From positions 1 to 58,676 of the forward strand of contig JAGQUM010000013.1 in the NCBI GenBank assembly GCA_020438485.1: 58,676 nt of DNA, in the 5' to 3' direction. The notes beneath the pieces were generated by a model. The model was not told the DNA's origin, did no database searches, and saw nothing but the letters and a program-made list of their open reading frames with translations. Of the stretch, positions 7,173-14,551 are shown piece by piece (the first letter of the stretch is position 1; each line of letters begins with the position of its first letter). The translations under genes and the position numbers were made by a program. The stretch is from Thermoleophilia bacterium. GTDB lineage: Bacteria > Actinomycetota > Thermoleophilia > Miltoncostaeales > Miltoncostaeaceae.

Positions 7173-8240
7173 ATGAAGCGAACCATCCCGTGCATCGCCG
7201 TGGCACTCGGCGTGGCCGTGGCCGCGTCGGGGTGCTCGCTGTCGGGCGGCGGCGACGGCGGCGAGGCCACGTCCACCGACGGCCGCCCGACCCGCGTGGT
7301 GCTGGTGACCCACGACTCGTTCGCGCTGCCCGCGCCCCTCGTCGCCGCGTGGGAGAAGCGCACCGGCTACCGGCTGGTGGTGCGCAGGGCGGGCGACGCC
7401 GGCGCGCTCACCAACAAGCTGGTGCTCACGAAGGACCGGCCCATCGGCGACGTCGCGTTCGGGGTGGACAACGCCTTCGCGTCGCGTGCGCTCGATGCCG
7501 GTGTGTTCGAGAAGACGGATGTCGAGTTGCCTGTGGGCGCGGAGCCGTTCCAGCTGCCCGGCGCGGACGGGAGGATCGCGCCCGTCGACAACGCCAACGT
7601 GTGCGTGAACGTCGACGCCGATTGGTTCTCCGCGCGCAAGCGGCGCCCACCGGCCTCGTTCGAGGACCTCACGAGGCCCGCGTACCGGAACCTGTTCGTG
7701 ACGCCGGGGGCCACGACCAGCTCGCCCGGCATGGCGTTCTTCCTCGCCACCGTCGCCCGCCACGGCGACGGGTGGAAGGGCTACTGGACCCGACTGATGG
7801 CGAACGGCACGAAGGTCACGTCCGGATGGTCCGACGCGTACGAGGTGGACTTCACGGCCGGGGGCGGCGGGGGAACGCGGCCGATCGTCGTCTCGTACGA
7901 CTCGTCGCCCGCGTTCACGGTCTCCAAGGACGGCACGCGCTCATCTACGAAGGCCCTCCTCGACACCTGCTTCCGGCAGGTCGAGTACGCCGGCGTCCTC
8001 GCCGGCGCCCGTAACCCGCGGGGCGGTGCGGCCGTCGTCGAGCTGCTGCTCAGCGCCGACGCCCAGGCCGCGCTTCCGACCAGCATGTACGTGTTCCCGG
8101 TGCGCAGCGGTGTGACCCTGCCGAAAGCGTGGGCAGCCTTCGCGAAGCAGCCCCCGCGGCCGGCGGCCCTGCCGCCGGCGACCATCACGGCGAACCGCGA
8201 GAAGTGGATGCGCGAGTGGACGGACGTGACCTCGCGCTGA
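7173..8240 (+). CDS. thiB: Thiamine ABC transporter substrate-binding lipoprotein
   Basis: 355 residues. A lipoprotein signal with lipobox AASGC (Cys about 21) is followed by a type 2 periplasmic-binding fold. Family features include VTHDSFALP at the start of the mature domain, the GDVAFGVDNAFASRALDAG block, and SPGMAF near the middle, as in ThiB/TbpA. It would capture thiamine (or its phosphates) outside the membrane and deliver it to ThiP. It is the first gene after the TPP riboswitch, with thiP overlapping its end by 25 bp. Confidence 0.93.
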   Translation: MKRTIPCIAVALGVAVAASGCSLSGGGDGGEATSTDGRPTRVVLVTHDSFALPAPLVAAWEKRTGYRLVVRRAGDAGALTNKLVLTKDRPIGDVAFGVDNAFASRALDAGVFEKTDVELPVGAEPFQLPGADGRIAPVDNANVCVNVDADWFSARKRRPPASFEDLTRPAYRNLFVTPGATTSSPGMAFFLATVARHGDGWKGYWTRLMANGTKVTSGWSDAYEVDFTAGGGGGTRPIVVSYDSSPAFTVSKDGTRSSTKALLDTCFRQVEYAGVLAGARNPRGGAAVVELLLSADAQAALPTSMYVFPVRSGVTLPKAWAAFAKQPPRPAALPPATITANREKWMREWTDVTSR

Positions 8241-9886
8241 GCGCGCGGCGGGCGCAGGGGCGGCGGCTGGCGACGCTCGCCGCCCTGGCCGCGCTGCCGC
8301 TGGCCGTGCTGTGCGTGTTCTTCGTGCTGCCCGTCGCGGGGATGCTGCGCCGCGGCGTGGTGGTCGACGGCCATGTCGACCTCGGGGCGGTGTGGGACGT
8401 GCTGGCCCGGCCACGCACGCGCCGCGTCGTGTGGTTCACGGCGTGGTCGGCCGCCGCCGGCACCGCCGCGTCGCTCGTGCTGGGCATCGCTGCGGCGCAC
8501 GCCCTGTACCGCCTGCGCACCCCCGGCCGGGCCGCCCTACGGGCGGCGCTGACCGTGCCGTTCGTGCTGCCCACGGTGGTCGTCGGCATCGCGTTTCGCG
8601 AGGTGATGGGACCCGCCGGCCCCCTGGCCTTCCTGGGGCTCGACGGCACGCCCGTCGCCATCTTGCTGGCCCTCGTGTTCTTCAACGCGTCCGTCGTGAT
8701 GCGCGGCGTCGGCAGCGCCTGGCAGTCGATGGATCCGCGGCCCGCGGAGGCCGCCGCGGCCCTCGGCGCCACGCCGTGGCGGGTGCTGCGCACCGTGACG
8801 CTGCCTGCGCTGGGGCCTGCCATCGCGTCGAGCGCCACCATCGTGTTTCTGTTCTGCGCCACGGCGTTCGGCGTCGTGCTGACGCTCGGCGGGCTGCGCT
8901 ACAGCACCGTCGAGACCGAGATCTACCTGCTCACCAACAACCTGCTGGACCTGCCCGCCGCGGCCGCCCTGTCCATCGTGCAACTGATGATGGTCACGAC
9001 GCTGCTGGCCGTGGCCGGACGGTCCCGGCGCCGGGTGGACGTCGCCCGCGTGCCGCCGCGGCCTCGCGGAGTGCGTCGCGGCGACGCGCCCGCCGTCGCG
9101 GCGACCCTGGTGCTGGCCGCGCTGGTGGCGTTGCCGCTGGTCACCCTGGTGCGGGGGGCGCTGCGCGTCGACGGGGGCTACGGGTTGGACAACTTCCGCG
9201 CGCTCCAGACCGCGGGCCCCGGCGACGCGCTGGCCGTCACCGCCACGGACGCCCTCGCGACATCCCTGCGCACGGCCGTGGACGCCACGTGGATGGCGCT
9301 ACTCATCGGCATCCCCATCGCGGTCGCCGTCACGCGGACGTCGCGGTCGGCCGCCGAGCGGCGGCTGCGGGGGGCCCTGGACGGGGCGTTCATGCTCCCG
9401 CTGGGGGTGTCTGCCGTGACGCTCGGGTTCGGCTTCCTCGTCACGCTCGACCGTCCGCCGCTGGACCTGCGCGACTCGCCCCTGCTGGTGCCCGTCGCCC
9501 AGGCCCTCGTGGCGCTGCCGTTGGTGGTGCGGGTGCTCACCCCCGTGCTGGGCGGCATCGACGAGCACCAGCGCCAGGCCGCGGCGTCGCTGGGGGCGGG
9601 ACCGCTCCGGGTACTGGCCACCGTCGACCTGCCGGTGGTGTGGCGCCCCCTGCTGGTGGCCGCGGGGTTTGCCATGGCCGTGTCGCTGGGCGAGTTCGGG
9701 GCCACGTCGTTCCTGGCCCGCGACGACCGGCCGACGCTGCCCGTGGTGGTCTACCAGCTCATCTCCCGTCCCGGCGCCGTCAATCATGGCATGGCCCTTG
9801 CTGCCAGCGTGGTGCTTGCCGCGGCCTGCGCCGTCGTGATCCTGGCGGTCGAGCGCCTGCGCGTGCCGGGGATGGACGCGCTGTGA
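8216..9886 (+). CDS. thiP: Thiamine ABC transporter permease, two fused permease halves
   Basis: 556 residues, close to ThiP (about 536 in E. coli). It contains two copies of the binding-protein-dependent permease domain with about 12 membrane segments. EAA-type loops are visible in both halves (EAAAALGATPWRVLRTVTLP and, later, AAASLGAGPLRVLATVDLP). The start is taken as GTG 8216, overlapping the end of thiB; the frame is open further upstream but that part runs inside thiB. It is the transmembrane channel of the importer, coupled to ThiQ. Confidence 0.92.
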   Translation: MDGRDLALSARRAQGRRLATLAALAALPLAVLCVFFVLPVAGMLRRGVVVDGHVDLGAVWDVLARPRTRRVVWFTAWSAAAGTAASLVLGIAAAHALYRLRTPGRAALRAALTVPFVLPTVVVGIAFREVMGPAGPLAFLGLDGTPVAILLALVFFNASVVMRGVGSAWQSMDPRPAEAAAALGATPWRVLRTVTLPALGPAIASSATIVFLFCATAFGVVLTLGGLRYSTVETEIYLLTNNLLDLPAAAALSIVQLMMVTTLLAVAGRSRRRVDVARVPPRPRGVRRGDAPAVAATLVLAALVALPLVTLVRGALRVDGGYGLDNFRALQTAGPGDALAVTATDALATSLRTAVDATWMALLIGIPIAVAVTRTSRSAAERRLRGALDGAFMLPLGVSAVTLGFGFLVTLDRPPLDLRDSPLLVPVAQALVALPLVVRVLTPVLGGIDEHQRQAAASLGAGPLRVLATVDLPVVWRPLLVAAGFAMAVSLGEFGATSFLARDDRPTLPVVVYQLISRPGAVNHGMALAASVVLAAACAVVILAVERLRVPGMDAL

Positions 9887-10893
9887 GTGCGCTCGCGTTC
9901 GAGCAGGTCGGCGTGCGCTACGGGGACGTCGCCGCCCTCGACGACGTCACGCTGGCCGTGCCCAACGGGGCGGTCATGGCGGTGCTCGGCCCGTCCGGGT
10001 GCGGCAAGAGCACGCTGCTGCGGGCCGCCGCCGGCCTGGAGCCCCTGGCGTCCGGGCGCGTGACGCTCGACGGGCGGGACCTCGCGGGCGTGCCCACCCA
10101 TCGGCGCGGCTTCGCGCTCATGTTCCAGGACGGGCAGTTGTTCGGGCACATGAACGTGGGCCGCAACGTGGGGTACGCCATGCGCGCCCGCCATGCGGGC
10201 CGGGCGGAGACGGCGCGGCGGGTGGCGGAGCTGCTGGAGGTCGTGGGCCTGGCGGGCTACGAGCACCGCGCGCCCGCGACGCTGTCCGGCGGCGAGCGCC
10301 AGCGGGTGGCGCTCGCGCGGGCGCTCGCGGTCTCGCCCAGGGTGCTGCTGCTGGACGAGCCGCTGTCGGCCCTCGACGCGGACCTCCGCGCCCGCCTCGC
10401 GGCCGACCTGCGTCGCATCCTGCGCGAGGCGGCCGTCACGTCCCTGCTGGTGACCCACGATCACGAGGAGGCGTTCGCCGTCGCCGACCGCCTCGCCGTG
10501 ATGCGCGACGGGCGCGTGGTGCAGGAGGGGGCCATCGCGGACGTCTGGGCCCACCCCGCCGACGCCGAGACCGCCCGCTTCCTCGGGTACGCCCGCGTGC
10601 TGGGCGGCGACGCGGCCGCGGCGGTGCTGCGGGCGGCGGGCACCGCGGGCGGCCCGTCGGCGGTCGCGCTGCGGCGATCCGCACTGCGGGTGGACGCCGG
10701 CGGCCCGCTCGCGGGCACGGTCCGCACGGCCCAGGCGGCGCCGGATCAGGTGCGCCTCACCGTCGACGTCGACGGCCTGGGCACGATGGACGCGGTGGCG
10801 GCGCGGGGCGCGGCCCCCGCGGTCGGCGACCGGGTGCGCCTGTCGGTGGACGCGTCCCGGACGGCCCGGGTGGGCGCGGGGGAGCCTGGTTAG
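9883..10893 (+). CDS. thiQ: Thiamine ABC transporter ATP-binding protein
   Basis: 336 residues. Walker A GPSGCGKST near residue 37, ABC signature LSGGERQR, Walker B VLLLDEP, and the switch His in VTHDH are all present. The ATPase domain ends at about residue 230; the remaining 100 residues look like a TOBE-type regulatory domain, longer than in E. coli ThiQ (about 232 residues). The GTG start overlaps the thiP stop (GTGA), so the two are translationally coupled. It powers thiamine uptake under TPP riboswitch control. Confidence 0.92.
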   Translation: MSALAFEQVGVRYGDVAALDDVTLAVPNGAVMAVLGPSGCGKSTLLRAAAGLEPLASGRVTLDGRDLAGVPTHRRGFALMFQDGQLFGHMNVGRNVGYAMRARHAGRAETARRVAELLEVVGLAGYEHRAPATLSGGERQRVALARALAVSPRVLLLDEPLSALDADLRARLAADLRRILREAAVTSLLVTHDHEEAFAVADRLAVMRDGRVVQEGAIADVWAHPADAETARFLGYARVLGGDAAAAVLRAAGTAGGPSAVALRRSALRVDAGGPLAGTVRTAQAAPDQVRLTVDVDGLGTMDAVAARGAAPAVGDRVRLSVDASRTARVGAGEPG

Positions 10894-11075
10894 GCGGCGG
10901 TCCGCGCGGCGGACGCGACGCGCTCGGCGGCCTGCAGGCGGTCCCACGCCAGTTCCTCGGCACGCCTGTGCTCGTCCTGGGACGCGAACAGGTGGCCGCC
11001 TCGCGAGACCGCGAGGTAATCCGACCGGGCGCGATCGAGGACGGCCTGGGGGTCCGTTTCGGTGTCCAGCGTCAT
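10890..11075 (-). CDS. Small hypothetical protein
   Basis: 61 residues, mainly helical, Ala/Arg/Glu-rich, with no signal peptide or membrane segment. ATG at 11075 has AAGGAG five bases upstream; an in-frame GTG six bases further up overlaps that site and is less likely. It converges on thiQ, overlapping by 4 bp at the stops. I do not recognise the family; the good ribosome site and codon use support a real gene. Confidence 0.6.
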   Translation of the reverse strand: MTLDTETDPQAVLDRARSDYLAVSRGGHLFASQDEHRRAEELAWDRLQAAERVASAARTAA

Positions 11076-11166
11076 CAGCACTCCTTACGCGTTCGCCGGC
11101 CGGGAGCCGGGATGCGGGAGGTATCGGCACGGGCGGGACGAACTTCACCCCTCGGCCGGGGCGGGC

Positions 11167-11661
11167 TCACGCCGCGTGCGAGATCACCCGCTTCGACTGC
11201 GGCCGCGGGGGCGCCACGCTCATCCGTCCGCACGCGGTGTGGGCCGCGCGACGGCCGCCCCGCAGCGCCAGGTCGGCCCGCACGCACACCCTGTACGCGC
11301 CCGGCGGCAGCGTGCCCGGGCGGAACTGCATGCGCACGGTGCCGCGCGTCCACGTGGGCAGGTCGCCCAGGTCCTGGCACGTGTCGGCCGAGACGGCGCC
11401 GTCCGCGGCCGACTTGTTCACGAGCCCGGCCGTCGACGCGCGGGCCATCACGCGGGGCACGGGGGTGCCCGCCGGCGCCCACGCCGCAAAGACGCGGGCC
11501 CGGCAGCCCGCGGCGGCGGGCGGGGCGTCGACGCGTGCCGTCACCTCCACCACGCCCGCGTCGTAGCGCGCGCCGACGCCGCCGACCGGGGCCGACACGG
11601 CCACGGAGGATCCGGCCGGGGCGGCGAGCACGCACGCGATGAGCAGGCGGACGGTGTTCAT
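11167..11661 (-). CDS. Secreted protein of unknown function
   Basis: 164 residues. A signal peptide is clear (MNTVRLL followed by a hydrophobic core and a VSA-type cleavage site near residue 25). The mature part contains four Cys spaced along a beta-rich domain (AGCRARVF, DTCQDL, YRVCVRAD, TACGRM), consistent with two disulphides and an Ig-like or sandwich fold. ATG at 11661 is preferred to an upstream ATG at 11697 because it puts the signal at the N-terminus. No family recognised. Divergent from the methyltransferase gene. Confidence 0.65.
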   Translation of the reverse strand: MNTVRLLIACVLAAPAGSSVAVSAPVGGVGARYDAGVVEVTARVDAPPAAAGCRARVFAAWAPAGTPVPRVMARASTAGLVNKSAADGAVSADTCQDLGDLPTWTRGTVRMQFRPGTLPPGAYRVCVRADLALRGGRRAAHTACGRMSVAPPRPQSKRVISHAA

Positions 11662-11783
11662 GCCCCGTGTATCGCCCGGCGGGCGGCGGCCGGCCACGCG
11701 CGATAGAGGAACATCGCGGCCGGCCCGGCCGGTCCACTAGTGTTGTCGCCGCATTCCCGCCGCCGCCACCGCCGGAGCCCGCA

Positions 11784-12590
11784 TTGGCCACCACCGCACC
11801 CGCGCCACCCGCACGTTCGCCGTTTCACAGCCTCGCGGGCGGCTGGCCCGCGGCGCGGCGCGCCCACCTGGGCAGCGTGCGGGCCGGCGGCGCGGCGATG
11901 ACCAGGCGGATGCTGGAGGGCGCGCGCGTCGGCGCGGGCACCCGCGTCGTCGACCTCGGCCCCGGGTACGGCGCCACCGCCGAGGCGCTGCGCGACGTCA
12001 ACCTGCACGCGTACACGGGGATCTGCCTCACCGATCGGCAGGCGCAGGCGGTGCGCCGCCGGGCCGCGGGCCCGGACCGCACGGGCGTGGTGGCGGCCCC
12101 CGACGCGACGGGCCTGCCGGCCGCGTCGGCCGGCGCGGTGATCGGCGAGGGCGTGCTGAGCGGCGTGTCCGACCCCACGAAGGTCGCGATCCTCGCCGAG
12201 GCCGCGCGCCTCGTGCGCCCCGGAGGTGCGGTGGCGTTCCACGAGCTGGTGGTGCCGGACGATCCGTGGGAGGGGCGCTCGGCACCCCTGCTCGACGAGC
12301 TGCGTACCGTGGGGCTGCGGCCCCTGGACGAGACCCGCTGGCGGGCCGCCCTGCGCGACGCCGGCCTGGAGCCGGTCGGGGTGCTTCTGGGCGCCCTCGA
12401 CGTCCCCGGTCTCGGCGACCTCGCGCGCGACGCCGACCTCGCGAACGCGTTCCCCGCGGCGCCGCCCCTGCTGTGCCCCGGCCGTGCGTCCCGCGTGCTG
12501 CGGCGTGCGGGGTTCCTGCTGGAGACCCACGCGGACCGCCTGGCGGCCGCCGTGGTGGTGGGCCGGCGGCCGGTGCTGGCCCGAGGATAG
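11784..12590 (+). CDS. Class I SAM-dependent methyltransferase
   Basis: 268 residues. Motif I VVDLGPGYGATAEAL lies near residue 55, with the acidic SAM-ribose region and post-motif LVRPGGAVAFHELVV near 150. The order matches ubiquinone/menaquinone- or sterol-type small-molecule methyltransferases, but the substrate cannot be read from sequence. The start is placed at TTG 11784, which has GGAG six bases upstream; the longer frame starting at 11667 encodes a Pro-rich stretch without a ribosome site. It stands alone between the secreted protein and the ECF sigma gene. Confidence 0.78.
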   Translation: MATTAPAPPARSPFHSLAGGWPAARRAHLGSVRAGGAAMTRRMLEGARVGAGTRVVDLGPGYGATAEALRDVNLHAYTGICLTDRQAQAVRRRAAGPDRTGVVAAPDATGLPAASAGAVIGEGVLSGVSDPTKVAILAEAARLVRPGGAVAFHELVVPDDPWEGRSAPLLDELRTVGLRPLDETRWRAALRDAGLEPVGVLLGALDVPGLGDLARDADLANAFPAAPPLLCPGRASRVLRRAGFLLETHADRLAAAVVVGRRPVLARG

Positions 12591-12612
12591 CCGCCGGGCC
12601 GACGTCGGCGCC

Positions 12613-13191
12613 TCAGGCCGCGATGCGGTCCTCAAGGTGCGCCTGGATGCGCTTGCGGGCGCGGTGGGTGCGAACGCGGGTCGCGCCCGGGGTCAGTTCC
12701 AGCACCTGGGCGATTTCGGCGGGCGACTCCCCGGCCAGGTCGCGGATCGCCACCTCGCGGTAGGTCTCCTCGAGGGCCATCACGGCGCCCATCAGGGCCT
12801 GGCGGATGTCCGCGGCGATCGCGGCCGACAGCGGGTCGGCGTCCGCGTCGCGCACGGGCGGGAGCTCCTCCACCGGGGTGGGCGCCTTGGAGCGCCGCAC
12901 GGCGAGGCGGTAGGCCTCGTTGCGGGCGATCGTGCACAGCCACGCGCCGAGGTCGTCGCCGCGGAAGCGCTCGATGTGGCGGAACACGCGCATCCACGTC
13001 TCCTGCGCGGCGTCCTGTGCGTCGTGGTGGTCGCGCAGCACGGCGCGGCACACGCGCATGACGCGCTGTTCGTGGGCGGACACCAGGGCGTCGGCGGCGG
13101 CGGGGTCGCCGGAGGCGATGCGCTGCAGCAACAGGGCGTCGGTGGTGGGGACCGGGCGGGACGGGCTGTGGGGGCGGGCGGTCGGGCTCAT
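12613..13191 (-). CDS. ECF-family RNA polymerase sigma factor
   Basis: 192 residues. Sigma-2 region with DAQDAAQETWMRVFRHIERF near residue 65, and sigma-4 helix-turn-helix with LAGESPAEIAQVLELTPGATRVRTHRARKRI at the end. ATG at 13191 has AAGGA seven bases upstream. A good ECF-type promoter lies in front of it, suggesting autoregulation. It is divergent from the zinc-finger anti-sigma gene at 13317, which could inhibit this factor, the one at 13571, or both. Confidence 0.9.
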   Translation of the reverse strand: MSPTARPHSPSRPVPTTDALLLQRIASGDPAAADALVSAHEQRVMRVCRAVLRDHHDAQDAAQETWMRVFRHIERFRGDDLGAWLCTIARNEAYRLAVRRSKAPTPVEELPPVRDADADPLSAAIAADIRQALMGAVMALEETYREVAIRDLAGESPAEIAQVLELTPGATRVRTHRARKRIQAHLEDRIAA

Positions 13192-13228
13192 CGTGGTGTC
13201 CTTGCGGGTTCGTGGACTTGCACCCGGT

Positions 13229-13256
13229 ACGACGCGATGACCCGGCCTACGATTCC
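13229..13256 (-). promoter_or_regulatory. ECF-type promoter, probably autoregulatory
   Basis: Minus strand: GGAATC (13256-13251), 16 nt spacer, CGTCGT (13234-13229). The general ECF pattern is GGAAC-N16/17-CGTC. The expected start near 13222 gives a leader of about 30 nt to the ECF gene at 13191. Confidence 0.5.
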
Positions 13257-13263
13257 TTCGGCG

Positions 13264-13279
13264 CGAGGGAATATTCTCG
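13264..13279. promoter_or_regulatory. AT-rich inverted repeat in the divergent sigma intergenic region
   Basis: CGAGGGAATATTCTCG is a near-perfect palindrome centred on GAATATTC, an AT-rich island in a very GC-rich intergenic region. It lies between the ECF promoter and the anti-sigma start at 13317 and could be an operator or part of the second promoter. Confidence 0.35.
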
Positions 13280-13316
13280 TGACCGCCGTCGTCACCCCCC
13301 GTCGCGGGAGCCACGT

Positions 13317-13574
13317 GTGCCGCCCCAATCCGCCGAGTGCCGCCGCCTCGACGCCCTGCTCGACCGCGAGCTGGACGGCGAGCTCAGCCGGGAACAGTCC
13401 GAGTTCATGCGTGCCCACCTGGCCGCGTGCGGCTCGTGCCGGGAACGTCGCGCGTTCCACTCCACCGTGCGCGGGGTGATCGACCACGCGCTGCGCGACG
13501 AGGCCATGCCCCAGGGGATGGCCTCGCGCATGCTGCGCAGGCTCGACGAGATCCAGGACGCGGAGGAGGTGTGA
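13317..13574 (+). CDS. Zinc-finger anti-sigma factor (ZAS type, soluble)
   Basis: 85 residues. The N-terminal half contains a Cys (SAEC), the helix LDALLDRELDGELS and the HLAACGSC motif, matching the HxxxCxxC zinc-binding anti-sigma domain. There is no membrane helix, so it would act as a cytoplasmic anti-sigma factor, possibly redox-sensitive like RsrA. GTG 13317 has GGGAG six bases upstream. Its stop overlaps the next start (GTGA), so it is translationally coupled to the sigma factor it most likely controls. Confidence 0.85.
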   Translation: MPPQSAECRRLDALLDRELDGELSREQSEFMRAHLAACGSCRERRAFHSTVRGVIDHALRDEAMPQGMASRMLRRLDEIQDAEEV

Positions 13575-14551
13575 GGGGGCGCAGCACCGTCCGGCGGCGT
13601 GCGTTCGAGGGCTTCTTCGTGGCCGAGATGCCGGGGCTGTACCGGGCGGCGCGTCGGCGTGTGCACAACGACGCGGACGCGGAGGACCTGGTTCAGGAGA
13701 CCATGCTGCGCGCGTACCGCGCGTTCGACGAGGCCCGTCCGCCCGACAACCCGGCCGCGTGGTGCCAGACGATCCTCTCGAACCTCATCACCGACAGGGC
13801 ACGGGCGCGGCAGCGCACGCCGGACACCATGTCCGTGGACGACAGCGGCGCCGGCCTTTACGACCGGCTCGAGGCGGGGCGCGAGACCGGCATGTTCAGC
13901 GACCCCCACCGTCTGATCGAGCGCTGGAGCAACCGCGACGAGGTGCGCGCGGCCCTCGCGACGCTGCCGGAGTGGGGCAGGGAGGTGCTGGTGCTGGCCC
14001 ACGTCGGGGGGTTGCGCTACCGCGAGATCGCCGAGCAGCTGGGCGTGCCCGAGGGCACGGTCATGAGCCGGCTGGCGCGGGCGCGCCGGGCTCTGGAACG
14101 GGCGATGGCCGAGCGGGCCGGCCTGCCCGACGCGGCACCACCCAAGCGCCTCGACGCGCCGGCTCCCGCCGCGAAGCCGCGGCTCGACAGCCTCAAGGAG
14201 AGCTGGGGCGAGGTGCCGCCCGCGTTCACCGCCATGGCCGCGGACCCGTCGCTGTTGGAGGCCGCGGCCCGGATGATGGGCTCCGTGGTCAACGACGGGG
14301 CGCTGTCGGCGTCGATCAAGCGTCACCTGCTGGCCGCCGTGGCGGGCGCGCCCGGGGAGGGCCTGGACGGCCCCACCGCCGCGTTGGCCGCGTTCGTGCG
14401 CAGCGCCGCGGCCAACCCCGCCGGCCTCACGCCCACCGACTACGACCTGCTGTACGCGGAGGGCTGGACGCAGGCGCAGGTGCTCGAGGCCCTGCACCTG
14501 TCCGCGTTCGCGCCCTATCTCAGCCACATGAACGCCGCCCTTGGCGGCTAG
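13571..14551 (+). CDS. ECF sigma factor fused to a degenerate AhpD/carboxymuconolactone-decarboxylase-like domain
   Basis: 326 residues, far longer than a plain ECF factor (about 190). Residues 10-80 hold sigma-2 (NDADAEDLVQETMLRAYRAF) and 125-180 hold sigma-4 (LRYREIAEQLGVPEGTVMSRL). After a Pro/Ala linker, residues about 210-326 resemble an AhpD/CMD-type helical domain: VPPAFTAMAADPSLLEA at its start and LTPTDYDLLYAEGWTQAQ then a final helix with HMNAALG at the end. The Cys-x-x-Cys of active AhpD-like peroxidases is absent, so the domain is probably a sensor or protein-interaction module. GTG start overlaps the anti-sigma stop; a GGAGG lies four bases upstream. The oxidoreductase follows with an 11-bp overlap. 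Confidence 0.85.
   Translation: MRGRSTVRRRAFEGFFVAEMPGLYRAARRRVHNDADAEDLVQETMLRAYRAFDEARPPDNPAAWCQTILSNLITDRARARQRTPDTMSVDDSGAGLYDRLEAGRETGMFSDPHRLIERWSNRDEVRAALATLPEWGREVLVLAHVGGLRYREIAEQLGVPEGTVMSRLARARRALERAMAERAGLPDAAPPKRLDAPAPAAKPRLDSLKESWGEVPPAFTAMAADPSLLEAAARMMGSVVNDGALSASIKRHLLAAVAGAPGEGLDGPTAALAAFVRSAAANPAGLTPTDYDLLYAEGWTQAQVLEALHLSAFAPYLSHMNAALGG

Noticed and set aside
6480-7763. Minus-strand continuation of the histidine kinase frame
   Set aside because: It runs antisense through PilZ and thiB; promoter, domain layout and GTG support a start at 6479.
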